Assembly (NCBI RefSeq): GCF_000237925.1
Contig: NC_031500.1
Coordinates: 7,313,254 to 7,377,253, forward strand
Direction: 5' to 3'
Source: Schistosoma mansoni
Taxonomy: Eukaryota > Platyhelminthes > Trematoda > Strigeidida > Schistosomatidae
Length of the DNA: 64,000 bases
Part shown: piece after piece, positions 13,001 to 28,000 of the stretch
Layout of the letters: each line of letters opens with the position of its first letter
Numbering within the stretch: the first letter of the stretch is position 1
The notes under the pieces: model-generated
Told to the model about the DNA's origin: nothing
Seen by the model: the letters and a program-made list of their open reading frames with translations, nothing else
The model's database searches: none
Program-made: the position numbers and the translations under genes

Positions 13001-16000
13001 ATATATCTTCAGATTATCATGCTTCAAAAAAATGACTACCGACCAGATAAATACTTGTAATTGAATCTATAAAATAATCTATATCAATGGCAACTTTATA
13101 TATGAACTATTAAAATCCCACTAGGTCAATAACAACACTCCGCACATAAAACACCAACGTGCCACTATACTAAAGTGTAAATACAGTAAAATGTAACTAA
13201 GAAAGAAATGCTGCATGCGGAAATTTATATGAGCATACTTTTTGTGTAACAATATTTGATAACAATAACAGCCATATAAATTAATGTACGTATGGTTTTT
13301 TGAGTGGATGATAATTATGTGACCACAAATCATTCAATTTTTCATGAAACACTAATTATAATCTCCTTAAGAATAGATAGACAATGTTGCCTATTCATTT
13401 TGTAACATCTGTTTTCGAAAACTTCGTGACAATTGTTGCGCACTGAAGTTTATCTTCATAAAATTTTTGGATAGGAAATATAGAAGCACTTCAACAGCTT
13501 TTACTCATTTAGCCCCTAGAAATGCCCTGGTACGATCGCCAGCTCTTCCTCTCGAAATGCTGTCACATAGATACGTGTATACAACCACTGACAGGGAAGT
13601 TCTACTCACTGCCTTCTCGTGGCGGGGCTGATTTTTAGAAATTGAGAGGACGAAAAGCGAATGTCCGGTGCTTTAACCAGGTTGATGGGTACGGGAGATT
13701 CACATAGGAGAGTTGGAAAACCCTAATTCCAAACCAATGGTGCACATGGGCTTCAAGAACTTGAGGAGACACTGCTTCGGTTTGGGTGCTCGAGCAATAT
13801 TCCAACCCATTAACAAATCGAATGACGAAAAGTGGTGCACATATATTTGGTGTCTCCTTGAACCAGTGTTTATGTGTTTAAACAAATAAACAATAAAGTA
13901 TACTCATTTCAATAAGAGGTCTTGTAAGAGTATTGGATTAAGACTTATGAGATAATGTGGTACAAAGATGAATTTTAACATATCGATTATCACTACCGAA
14001 GTATAAAAAATTACTATGTGAAGTGGGAATATGGATGATTGATTACATAGCCCTTAAAACGTGGTAAGTTATAACATACACTTCATATAAATGCGAATTT
14101 TCATCAAGCATTAGCGTAGACAATTTTCTACAATAAATGTATCTTTGCCAACACTGATTACTGCTTGAAATCTTTTGTCTGAACGGCATATAATTGAACA
14201 ATATAATCTACCTGAGTAACGAATGCATAATAATAATAATACTTACTCTTTAGTATCATCATCCTGAATGTAACCGTTTGGCAAGTAAAAATTGCGTCGA
14301 AAACGTAAGCCTAATTTCAACGGCCTCAACTGATCATTAGAAGGACGTACCGATGAAGAAGGTATGAAGTCTGCACAACGATTGCACGTATTTTCATTCG
14401 TTTCAGACAAAACACGAACATGAATGACTGAATCTGGAAACCAAATTGCATATCGACAATTAGGATAGCCAGAACATGAGAGAAACCAGCCACCGTTACT
14501 TGTCTGATTAACTTCATTTGAACTTTGAAAGAGATAGTTATTTTAGGTGATTTGTAGGACAGCCATACAAAAGATCATAGAAAAGACTTATCGGTAAATA
14601 TTGTGAGAATAGTGTACAAAACAATTTGGATGAAAATTAAATTAAGCAATACCAAATACTTAGTCAGAAAAAAAGAGTGTAGTTAAAAAACTATGGACGA
14701 AGGAGAAATGATTCAATCATATCATAACAGAACTTAAAAGTTCTTTAGTGAGATAGAATTCGAGCACAGTTGCCAGTTAGAGAAAAATAACTGTTAAGTC
14801 TATCGAGGCGTCCAAATAACCCAATCGAGATACGCGCGAAATCTAAGTTCACAAAACGATTTGTCTAAAATAGCGTGGCTCTCTTCATCCTCGTTTGATT
14901 ATCTTTATCTGATGATTCAATCTCAAATTTAGGCAAGCCTACTGACATGGGCGGTGGCTTTACATTATCTACGCCTGTTTGAACTATAACATCTCTGCTC
15001 GTGCCTTCACTGATATATCGGCGGCCGAAAACAACTTCAGGCGTCCTATCTTGGGGTCGAGACACAGATAATTCAAACATCCGAGACTCACTTTTCACCT
15101 TGTTAAGACGTATCTGCTGTAATTCTATCACTCGTTTACGAAGCTCAAGCTGTTTAATTTCTAGCCCAATACTTACTCCTTCTAACTCTCCACGAATTGC
15201 TTCTTCCTCAATTACCCTACGTTTAGTATTTAGATAGGGGTCAACTAAAAGACAACTGTCTTTGGGGTTTGGTCTCACATGATTAAAAGCAAGATTTAAA
15301 GAGGCAGGTGAGGTCACCTTAGAGATTGAGAGAACAGTGTTTCATCTGTTATCATACACGAATATGAAAGCGTTAAAACTAACCCAGAATTATTTGAAAG
15401 ATTTGAACTAGTTGTTAACGGGCGTAAAGCACTCCGTTTTTGACGAAGTACTAGACCAGAATGACAAGTAGGGCAAAATGCAACAACCGGGTTTAAAACG
15501 TTGCTTTGATTATGTCCATCAATGGTGTTATTGCTAGCAGCAAATGAGGCCATCTCACCAACACTACCAGATATATCTAAAAAAAATTTAAATGGGGAAA
15601 AAACAAAACAATAAATAACATGTTAAAAATTGTAGCAGTAAATAAATAGTTCCGTATTTCTTGGACATTGATGCTGACCTCATTAATTTTACTGGATACA
15701 CCCTAGCTGAGGGTGCTCGGTCATGCACCCGCACCAGATCACGAGAGGGTACGCATCATGTACTACGCATCCCTTGAACAACTTCCACAAACTCAACACT
15801 TGAATAAATTCCGTATATTATTTGCTTGAACATTAACAGTCTAACCAATGCACAATTTATTTGAAATTATCAAGTTAAACCTTGATAAAAATAACTAGAA
15901 GTGTATGAATTTGCACACATGTTTTCAATCATTTGAGTATTCAAATGTTGCCCACAGTTCAAGGAAACCGATGACCTACCTTGAAAATAATTCTGAAGTT

Positions 16001-19000
16001 ATTAACCTACAGTCCATATCACAAGCCTAACACTATCATTCTAATTCTGCATAATCTTCGGTTTTGAACAAGCATTTAATTTATCAGAGTTTATTTTTAT
16101 TTCTTTTTCCCAGCCCTCTTTCTCTCTCTTCACTGTCATTAAAACCTGGGATTCGAAATTGATTATACATTGCTGGTTCAAGTATTGAACTAACTCAAAC
16201 TGTTTCAAGTTTGTATGTATATATTAATCTGAAAATATCACTTTGACTATTAAAGCATAAAAGTAAGACAACAGATTAATAAAAAATATATATAATAAAA
16301 TTTTAACTGGATTTTTTATTTCAAATAAAAAAGGAAACAATGTTGCTACGTTTAGCGTCGACAGGAAATTAAACTTTATATTTATACAGTAATTTTAAAA
16401 TGTCTCTTTATATCATGATTTGACATATGGAATCAGAATTACAAATGCGTTATGTATATTAGATAAATGTCTTAACATTCTGGAGTTTAAATTAGATAGA
16501 TATCCGCATATGGATGGGTAGAGAACTAGGCAAAGAAGCCGAATCATTTAAAAGAGCTATGAACTCCCACTGAATGAGAAAGTTAGGACTGGAAGAAGCT
16601 AAACTGAAATATGGAAATCGTCTGTAAAGTCACTGACTATTCGATCTGAGCCATGGCGAAAACCACAGATTTCCTGTTCAAAGATTAAGTAAGAGTCATA
16701 CTCTATGCCTGAACAGTTAGTGGAACAGCTCGAAATTAGTTCGAATAGTGCATATATACACATAATCTTAATCTAAATTTCGAGTCATTATATTACGCTA
16801 TACATTTCAGTTTTCAATATATATATAATGTTACTCAATGACTGATAAATACACTATTTGTAGTCAGCTAACCGCATCCATTATGTTCAAGGCATGAAAG
16901 TAACTTACTTTGAACATTTTCTGCTTCTTGTTCCAATCGAAGAGCTAATGCCCTGTCTAGGAATGACGCTTGGTTTAGAGCTAAACGAAATAATTCTTTG
17001 TACTTGTTCAAATGATGATGTAATACTTCTGAAAACAATTTTTTAGAGTAGAGGTACAACTTTGTAAAAGTGAATTCATGGATAGATATGTGGAGAACGA
17101 AATTAACATACGAGGATAACAAACATAAATGTTTTTTTCGCAAGTGTTCACTTTTTAATACTTTAAAATTGGAGGATCGTATTCGTAGAGACTTTTCATC
17201 ATTGAACGATACTTACCGCAGAACCAATGAAACCGGGCAGTGAATACTAATGTACACTCGTGATTCAACACGAAATTGAATATTTCCTCGATTTGATTGA
17301 CTCGAGAATTCATAGATTACTATTCAAAACACTAGAATATTTATCGACATCTAAGTCACTAGTAATTAGTGAATTTCTATTTAGTCAGATGACTGTCGAT
17401 AGTTATCACTATATTAAAAAACATGTGCATCACTGAAAAGGATTTACTAGCTAAGCGACTCAGAACGAAGACCAAAGATTTTTGGTTCGAGAACCATGTA
17501 GGTTTGAGAATATGTACTACTAATAGTTCTGAACAAGCACAAAGCAGTAATTAATTAATTCCTGGTATTTAAATGCTGTTTTTACCCCTGATCCGTGTGT
17601 GATGAAAGCAATTCTCTAATTGCATGAGTCACTTAAAAACACTCAATTGAAGTAGTCAAATTTTTTTTCTTGTGAGGTATCTAGGATGGGGATTGAAATA
17701 CAATATGAATAAGTCCTTTCAAAATTTAAAACAAACAAAGTGTCATGTATTCAACTTCTTTTTACTACAAATTGTATAAATCGACTACATATCATAACGT
17801 TCATCTAAGGGTTAAGTTCACTGATAGTTTGGCCGAAAAAAGTATGTATTCACAGACACAAACCATAATAGTTTTGCTTACCTTCATGAATTTTTCTTAT
17901 GCTGCATAGAAATTATGAGAAACACACTTTTGGTTTTAGATTAGGTGATAATCACTAGTCCCTCATACACATTATCAAGCGTGGCTGAAACCCGGATGGA
18001 TCAATCTGAACTTAGCTGTTTATGTGGGAGCACATGATAAATGATTTAAACATGTTAGTGATGTAAGTCCTCCTTCCAAAGTTGTGACTAATTATTACAA
18101 GCACTAATCAAACACTTGCTCGTCCTACATTATTCTAGCCAATTCAGACTGGAATAATTTGATTAACCGACCAATATAATTTACCTATCAGCTAAGACGA
18201 ATACTAAATAATAAAAATAAGATTACAGTACTACTACTAGTCGTCAGATCACTTAGTTCAGCTGCCAAAACAGATACGATACAGGTGATTTAGAGATGGT
18301 TAATCAAATAACTGAATCAATTCAATTTATGTAAACTCTGAGTCAACTCGTTTTTCAATGGTATACGGAAAAACTAAAAACTAATTAAAGAGACTGATCT
18401 CAATTACGGAAGTAAAAATTACTAAGGATCAGTTAAAAAGTTTAAGAAACAGATCCCCTTAAAAGATGTTTACTTACCTTCTTTTGTTTTTCGACCTTCA
18501 CATATTCTTAAAACAAAATTGAAAAAATGTGGTTACCAGATAGGAAATGAATGTTTTAAGAGAAAACCTATTATATGGATCAACAGGAAATTTTAAGTAC
18601 TAGCACACTGGCAAAAGATAAACAGCTACAAAATTCGAAGGATCCTGGTTAGTTATAGCAAAGTAAGATGGGGATTAATCTAGGCTATGATGATCGATTC
18701 TGAGACATGTCACTTCACTTTACCAACAAATTTATAATGTCATCGGCAGTGATGGCAGAGTGATGTTGATTCATTTGCCTTTAAATAATCAGGTTTTTCA
18801 AGTTCGAATTTTAATCTTACCTATTTTGGTTTAAGCAGCCGGGTAGTGCGTCACCATCCATCTATATACAAGTTTGCGATAAGGTTGAGGACACGAAATT
18901 AAAACTCTATCGAAATCCGATTAAAGGAGTACAGTTGACTATACAGTTTAAACTCATGTCTGTTGAATTCGTGGATTGAATAATGGAAATCATAACCCGT

Positions 19001-22000
19001 CTCATCCCTACTCTTCAATTTGGCACATGTAACAGGTGTTTCAAATGGCTTAGTCATAGTGTAGTGAACAGAACACGACTGGGGGACAATCGAATGTATT
19101 TAAGCAAAAATTACAGACTATCTCAGTAAATTCTGATTACCAAACAATGAACAGTCAATTTGCAAATTAACAACCAATTGTTTCAATCTTCACTGTTTCT
19201 TCTCTTATTCCATTGCTCATGCATTTTCCAGACGATTGCGCTTCATTTCCGTTCTTTTCTCATCGGTCTTCTGCCAAAATACATTCTATGTCTGACCCAC
19301 ACCATATACTACTTATATGGATATAAGTAGACCGCACCACACTCGTCCCCCCTTTAAAGCATTCGTTCATGCGGTGGTTCTGCTCGCCATGCCACTTTCT
19401 TCTTTCACTGCAGTCTGTGCCAAACTCTCCGTCAGAATGTCGAGTCTGCGGCGCGCTGACCTCCATAGCTCCGTCGACCTGCCGGGGCACCAACATCCGC
19501 ATCCACCCGGCACCTGGGACGTTCAACACCCGTACTCCACCGGCCTGCTGAGCCATCTACATCCGATGTCCGCCCAGCAGCCGCACGTCCCACTGCTCCT
19601 CTCCGTCGACAGCACCCGCTACAGCCAACGCCGCCCCGCCAGAACACTCCACTCGACGCCACCTCTCCTCACCAGACTGCCCCAACTAGCACCTCCACTC
19701 CAGACCCGCAGCGGCGTCCGCAGAACAGCACCCTCCCTCCTTCTGGTTGGCAGCGACACCAAATGTAGTGAACAAAACACTGGTTGGGGACAATCGAATG
19801 TATTTAAGCAAAAATTACAGACTATCTCAGTAAATTCTGATTACCAAACAATGAACAGTCAATTTGCAAATTAACAACCAATTGTTTCAATCTTCACTGT
19901 TTCTTCTCTTATTCCATTGCTCATGCATTTTCCAGACGATTGCGCTTCATTTCCGTTCTTTTCTCATCGGTCTTCTGCCAAAATACATTCTATGTCTGAC
20001 CCACACCATATACTACTTATATGGATATAAGTAGACCACACCACAATAGTAGACTGACAGTCTATGTGATTCATTATCTTCACTTAGCGCTTCATGTCAG
20101 ATATAATTTTTTTATTCAGGGGGGGGGCACACCCGGAGCCTTCGACTTAAAGGGTTAATCCACAAGGCAGTGGAGCATCGTGAAGAGATGCAGTCCTATG
20201 ATAGAGGGCGACCAACAATTGGTTCATACGCCATCTGTTCCCTCAGGATACTGGAGCCCATGTGCACCATTGGTTTGGAATCAGGATTTTCCAACACCCC
20301 TAGGTGGATCCTCAATATCCACCAACTCAGTTAAAGTGTCGGACATTCGCTTTTCGTCCTCTCAATTTCGTAAACAAAAGTAATGCCGTGACAAGGTAGT
20401 GAGTAGGACATCCCTGGTAGTGGCTGATAAGCGAGGCCATGTGAGAACATTTAGAGAGGGACAAATTCGTAAAAGTTCAAGCGAAAATGCATGGATTAGA
20501 TAAAGTATTTTTTAAAGCTCTTCAGTACTAAGCACTGGGCTTTTCTTTACTACGTTTTATTATCAAACAGAACCGATGAGTAGATTTCTAGAACAACTAA
20601 TGATAAATAACAATCTATTTCAAATTAGAAAAAGAACTTACAACTTTAGATCAGCTTCAAATTCCGATCGTAAATTAGGTTTAGACATTTCAAAACCCAT
20701 GGAATCGTAACCTTGAAACGGAAAAAAATTCATAATATTAAAGTTCAATGCACAAATAATACAATCTTGATGAGAAATGACCTTATGATTAACATTGTAA
20801 ACACTATGCATGAATGGATGATAGAAAAATTGTTTACATAAAAATCCGAGGAAGTATTATTCACTCATGCTGGCGACCCTTAACTATAAGTCCAATCTTC
20901 AGTTTATTGATCAAAGCACTATTTCAACACGGTCGATATTTTAGCTAGAAGAGGAAATCACTACTTATCAAGTACATAATGCTTTGTCGGATTAAAATCC
21001 AATCAAATATATTACTCTACGGAATTGTTATAAGATGATTTTGATGTTTATTCATTGTATTTGTGCAAAAATTAACCGTTAGTGTGGAAAAATCCTTTTT
21101 TATGACATTCCTTGACTTTATTCTCAAAATGCAACACAAACAAATTCTATAAAAGACCATAGACAAACCTTCCACTAATCCCATTCCTAATTGACCTGGA
21201 ACAAGAAATTTGTTTTGCTCTAAACCGACATAGAGTCTTTGTTTAATGGTTTCAATATGTTCAGCATGTGTAGCGTCTGTGCCGATCCCATGACGATCCA
21301 TAAGAGAAATAAGATCAGCTTCTGTGAGCAAAGGTGGTGGACATGTTTGACCAGTAAGTACCTAAGCAGAAGATTAAGTAATGCATAGTTAAAAAATATA
21401 GATTTTATTATTTAAACATGAAACATCTCTTTTTTTGCAGTTCAAAATTGGATTAAGACAATAATATAAGAACTTATAAACTATCGTATGCTTACTAGTG
21501 ACTAAATTTGAGACAGATTCCGAAAGTCCTATAGTCTAACGCTGTAGACGGCGAAGTTTAACAATGTTGAAAGAGACATACATTGCTGATAGCATTGAAC
21601 GATTACTGAGCAATGTGCAAACTAAATGGAGTTGGAAATATGAACCGGTGATCTGAAGATGTGTTTATCGACAAAGTTGGAGGTTCTGTTTGATCGCTAG
21701 TAGGATCAACGAATGTGTATTTCTGAAGGATCCCGAATTAAAATAAGACAGCCGTTTAGTCTTCCCAGTGGTTCTCTGACTCTCAGTCTGTGACAGATAC
21801 TACCTTGTACTCCTAAATTAACTCAAGAGGGCATTGACACTTATTATTCGAATGATATAATAAAGTTATAATTGTAAGAAGTAAACAAAACATAACCGGA
21901 TGATGGTCAACACCAATTTAACTATAATGTGTGTCAAAAAATGAATCTATGGAATATTAAAATATTGTAATAATAATGATGACTGTAAAGCAGCTGGTCT

Positions 22001-25000
22001 CGAAGATGGTTGTTTATAACATCGATTACTCAATGAAAACAATCTGACAACACCACAAAATATGGAAAGATAAAATCACGAGACCAAAGTAAATTTTTTT
22101 CAAAATGAAAGGATAATTTGTTGACGATTCCTAGTACACTTAGTATTAAATTATCACGTTACTATTACTATCGATAGTAGTAAAAATATCAAGATTTTGA
22201 CAGCAGTCTATGGGAAAAAAATGACGTTAAATAAACAACTTACTTGGATATTATCAGGTAAAATCCATTCACCTAATTGAAAAACAGGCATATCTTTTTC
22301 AGCCCACCGATCATAGATGTAAACTTCTAAATAGTTCAGAGCCAAAATCATAAGACCTTTGGATTCAAATAATTCCCCATCTTCTGAAGTAAGTAAATTA
22401 GCCGTACTTATACTTGAATTAAATGTCCTTGGAAGAGTAGGTTTACCAATACACAAACGAACTATGGTTTCAGCACCCTCTGCATCGGTTGAAAGGCAAG
22501 CTAGAAAATGCCTAGTCACCAATTCATAAAGACGTGCTTCATCACCCTAAAGCGTAACAGATACAAACAAATAAGGGTTACTGTACAATTAGAAAGAACA
22601 ATAATGTTTCCGATTGTTTGTATTTCTAAAATGATATCAAATTATGGTTTTCAAAAAAGTTAAACAACCCAGTCATCGGGTAGAACTGTTATGCATCAAA
22701 TCACTGTACATTGAACCTTATATAACTAGGCTACCGGCATAAGAATACTGACGTTTACATCTTCATCATGGTAACCTAACAAGTTTGACTATACACAGAA
22801 AACTCTTATCCACTCCACACCATAACCAAAAATTATGCCGCTAAATAAAAATATATCCAAATTACGATCCAATATAGGATAAAGATTTGGAACCAAAAAC
22901 ACAAACGTATATCAACAACTGGAAATCGGAAAAAAATATGATGTAACAATCAATTTATCTACTCGTAGGAGAAAACGTTTGAAAGACAAATCAGTATACA
23001 GAAAAACATTTGACGTGTTAGTGTTTAAACATGATTTTAGTTACACTCTAACAACTCCTCGCTTAAATCCGTATGATCTCTTTGATAAACCTTCTGAACA
23101 AGAGTCTTTTCAGGATTAACGGAGGCTGGGAAAAGAGAGAGCTACCAGGGTTTGATACTGCGGAAATCGAGGTCGTCTAAATGAGACAGTTGCTAAAACG
23201 TACTTCATGATTTTTTGAACGGTTTATCAGATTGGTCACAACTTGTGGAGATAAAAACTAAGGGTAAGAGTAGTTTTTGAAACGTCAAGTTTTAATTGAA
23301 ATTTTATTCCTTGGTTTGAACACTACAATTGTAGTTTTTCCTATTACAGAAAACATTTGTGTAAAAGATGTTTATCATGTGCGACAAACGGATAAATATT
23401 TTTCTAAATTCGTATGAAGGTCTACTATGAGAATAATTAGACAATGCATTGATGTATATTGTTATTTAAAAAAATAGCTAAACGACAGTATACCTGAAGT
23501 GAATCGCCCACTTTTAACGGGTGTATAGGTGGATGAGCCTTATCACTTGACTTTCCGTTCTTAGGATTAGGACCACGCTCAAGGATTCTGGTAGCAAAAT
23601 CTTGATTGAATAACAAATTAAAAGAGAGAGGAATCATTAGTTTATGAGACAAAAATGTCAATAATAACACACGATAAGCTCATAGATTGCTTATGTATAG
23701 TTTTCTGAATGACCAATGAACTCAGATAACTTTTTAAATTATAATTAGTGCAGCTCATTGACCAAAAACAGGTCTTCATGTAATCAGCTTTCAGTCATAT
23801 AATTTGAGTAAGGAATAACTCTATACTACTCACCTAGTCAAACTGAAGTCGGTAGAGTGGGTTTAAAATTGGTGATCGATTAGTTCGAAGCTAGATGTTT
23901 GAACAACTAAGTAACCACTTTAACTCACATGTGAACGGTGAAAACAGTTTTAGCTGATTTTTGTTTTAGATTTAACGAAGAGAATTATATAGACTAATTG
24001 ACGTGTGACAGAGAGAGACTGTTTTACTATTTTAGAAAACAACTACAATCAATTCCGTCGTATAAATTCGAAGTCAGTTTACATCAAAACGAAATACTTG
24101 AAAAGTGGTAAATAGCATGAGATTTCATAAATTTTGTTTTGATGAGAAACATGGCTAAAAGCAAACTGGAAATATAAGAAAATTGTAGGCCAATGACAAT
24201 TAACGTTTAAAACAACAATATTAATATTTAGTGAAATCAATATATTGCTAATAAAGTCTTCTACGCTGTCACTGAATCTAAGTGATATACGAATTGACTG
24301 AATGACTTATCACTTCATTTGCATAAGGAAAAAAATGCTGGTAATGTATGACATTCGAAATCATTCATGAAGTTGGTGAAAAATAGTAGATTCAAGACAA
24401 TGTTCGTTATAAGTTAACCATACTAGTGAAATGTAGCTACTCTCTCAACAAGGATAAAACTAAGCATTTCCAAATTTCGTAACTAATTGTTATAAGAGCT
24501 TAATCCCAAGTACTTTTCAATGTCAATCAAATAATTCTTTTACAAAACTTACCAGACCATCGAGAATCATTTATTTGAACGTGCACTAGGCTTTTAAGAT
24601 CCAAATCCGGCGGGAATATTTTAGTTTCTGTACGAGGATATGAAATAAAGCCTTTGTTATAAAGACGCTCAGCCAACTGCATTGCATATTTAGCTCCCAT
24701 TTGTAACTTGCGAGAGGCCAATTTCTCCAATTCCTTCGTAGTAAATGAAACAAATAAAATACGTTTCTGAGCAGAAAACGACTCGTTAAAATCCAAGTGC
24801 TTAAAAATGGTAACTAATATTCTGATGAAACATAAACCACCAACACTCTTAGTTCAAAGAACATATGTGGTGGAACATTCCCATTAAACGATACCTATTC
24901 TCGACAGACACCTGGATCTTAAGAAGCGATCAATGTAAAAATAAACTACTAAAATATGAGTGATATTAATTTTATAGTAACTCCAGTTATATTTTGCTTT

Positions 25001-28000
25001 ATCTTATCAGTTTCTAACGAATGAACTACTTTACCACCCCCCATATACACATAATAAGCTTCACCATCTATGACCATTGGTATATTATACGCAATCATCT
25101 GGTAGATTGATCGATTCTGTAACTTACCACTTTTTAATTGGATTGAATTTCCTTTTGGAGAACCACCACCAAGCTTGAAAGGATTTTCAGCCAGCAAGAA
25201 TTCCAGGACACCATAGTATTTTTATTATTAGCTTTATTCAATATTACATTTTTGGTATAATATAGAATTGTCAGCACAAAGTATTTCAACAAGTTTCCGT
25301 TTCTTACTTCTTGGTCGATAAATATTGAGTGGTCGCCAGTTAGAAGTTCAGTAAGTCGATATCTAAACAATGTACATTCTCTTCGCTGCATATTGCCAGC
25401 AACCACGATATCTCAGATTGGGTCTTTTGTAACTTGTACAACGAAAGGTTGTACACTTATCAGAAAGGCACCTGAATAGGTTATGCGATTAACAGGCATA
25501 ATGATGTATTAGAACAAACAAAAATAGATAACTTGTCGAAATATCTAGATGGCAGGAACAGGTAGACTCGATGTTTAAGCAGGCCGTCAAAGTCCGGCAC
25601 AGCGAACAGATAGTGTTGGATAGCAGTTTAGTTCATTTAGAAAGAATAAATCCAAACGTTTGGAATGATGAACCATAAAGAAGAGTATTGTATACCTTTC
25701 AAATGTTCATCATTTGTTTCAAATAAATTGAGCATTAGGTAGAATATTAATAATAAATATATTTTTATGATATCCCAATGAGTAGAAAATCGTATTTCTG
25801 ACGTTTAAGAACTTAATGTAAGTCACTTTTTTACAGTAAATATAAAAATGAAGAAATGATGTACATGTGGGGGTATCACAGGAAAGAAAGGGTCAATTAT
25901 TGCTGCGATATCTGTGAACGATTGTACAGTAAATCATCCGTTCAATCGCATTCGAGCTTTCCCGGTAGCTGTTTACGATTTTTAACAAGTGTTCTGTAAC
26001 GATTCGATAATCTAAGAAACTAAACTGTTTAAAAAATGCCGGTGAGTGAAAAATTTGAATGCTGATCTGAGAAAACTTTCTTATTGACAAGATTTATTAT
26101 CCACTGTTAAAGACTGGATAGTGTTTGGAAAGCCAGAAGTAAGACCCTAATATCCTCGAGCCACAGTCCTGTGTCGATTTCACATCAGACACCAGATTAT
26201 TAACAGAATGAAGCCCATCGATGAACGCTTCTCCTACTGGTCACAGATAAACCCGCATGTCGTACATTTTGGTACCAATGTTTTTCACCGTCAGTAAGTG
26301 GTAGGACCGAAACACTTCGGACGCCTGAGCTGGATTTAAAACCGAGATGATGCCAACAGAAGACGGTGCAATGAAAGATGAACCAGAAAGAGGTCCGCTA
26401 CTAATAAATTGGAGTAGGTCGTGGAAATATTATATCCCCGAAAAAACGTTTACAAACTCCATTTTCATTTCTAAATCTTAAATCTAAATTTTCGAGCCAA
26501 ATTTCCTTACGAAAACCATCCTTTACCTTTACCGAAATAACGTCTGTTATTTTTGCATCGTCATCCCTTGTTATACAGCACTGGATTTTAATTTATCTTC
26601 AAGATTATTGTGTACGTATTTATGGGCATCGACTGCTTGTTCAAATGATTGTTCTATGGTCTTGACCAAATTAATCCTCATTCCAAGGTTTGTCTTTTGA
26701 AATAGACAGGGCTAAGACGGAAAGAGCTGTGGTATTAAGATATAGGCATCTAATCTAGGAGTAACTGTCGTTAGTTCAGAATATATCATCATGAGAATAT
26801 ACTTAAAGGAAAAGAAGTGGAAAGGATGTATGTATGAAGAAATACTGAAGCTCAGAAAATAGAGGAGAATGAAGGGTGAACGCATGTTTGTCAATGACAA
26901 TGATTTTGAGCAACATCAACCATCACCAACCACTTAGTTACGATAATCATGAGAATTCCAATCAAATACTCTGTACACACCAACATAACTCCATCTAAAA
27001 GTCATTGACTTCGTGGCTTGACGCTACGTTTTGGTTTGGGCGCCCCTAGCTTTTTCCAACCTACTTCTACACGTGAAAACATTCCACGTCGAAGTAGGGG
27101 GCGGTTAGACAAAAGCAATATAGGTTTCAACCGTCCCAGTCAATGAAAAACCACTATTCCATGAATCAACTTTTCATCTTTAGTACTTCAGATCTAAACG
27201 CAATATTATTTACTTAGTGGTCCTAACATACACGTGTAATACTTCCAAGACACTTAAAAAGTTATATGAAGAGTGTGATTTCTTAAAGGATATCTATGAC
27301 GAAACTAAATGAAATTTAAGAGTAAAAAGTATTGACGAACACCGCTTGAGGTTTAACAGTTCCAATGACAGATCCTTATAAGTTCTGGCTTGACTAATAA
27401 CTTTCAAGTAAAGACTCTTTGCAAGATTTATGTACCCCAGTACTTAGATCAGTGCAGAGAAAATGACATTAAACCTTAATTTTAAACTCACTACTGTATC
27501 CAAAGCAGTTGGACGCCATTTGGTTTTCGGACGCTTAATAACTTCTACAATTTGACCATAGCGATTCTGGTTGAAAAATTAAAAAAACAAACCACACAAT
27601 GAACAATAAAATGTTTTGGAATCTGTTAACAATGTCGAAATATTGGTGGTCTCAGTACAATCTTAACTACCCCTATACGCAACCTTTGTAAATGATAAAT
27701 CCCTTAATTAAGGAAACCCTAAAAGATTAGTTAGTTTGGATGGAAAGGCGCGCCTTTTCATCTAGACAATGAAATTAAAACTGACCTAAAATTTCGCTAG
27801 AAATAGGAATCTCTTGAGTGCTGTTAGAGGTATGAGGGCAGTTATCACTTCCCGGTTGCCCACACCGTGGAAGGTAAATAGGAATCCGCATGACACACAC
27901 AACAATAAACCTACAACAGTTGCATCGCCCATTTTTATTCTGTTAAAATGTGAAAAAAACGTTGAAGTACTATGAAGTTATGGTTTTATTACTTAATTAT

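Larger units (their letters stand above)
19060..20045 (-). mobile_element. Miniature (TRIM-like) non-autonomous LTR retrotransposon, structurally complete
   Basis: 986 bp. Two direct repeats of 282 bp each (19060-19341 and 19764-20045) start TG and end CA, and differ at only about six sites. ATAG flanks both ends (19056-19059, 20046-20049) as a 4-bp target duplication. On the minus strand the core begins two bases after the 5' LTR with TGGTGTCGCTGCC, a primer-binding-site-like stretch, and ends with a purine tract AAAGGGGGGACGAG against the 3' LTR. The 422-bp core is GC-rich and has no recognisable gag or pol, so it would need proteins from another element. Young by LTR identity. A diverged solo LTR lies at 11063. 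Confidence 0.88.

Noticed and set aside
15001-15237. 78-codon plus-strand ORF
   Set aside because: Antisense shadow of the BEL/Pao-like gag fragment.
19317-19874. 185-codon plus-strand ORF through the miniature LTR element
   Set aside because: Runs across the LTR boundaries and reads against the element's inferred sense strand; open mainly because the core is GC-rich.
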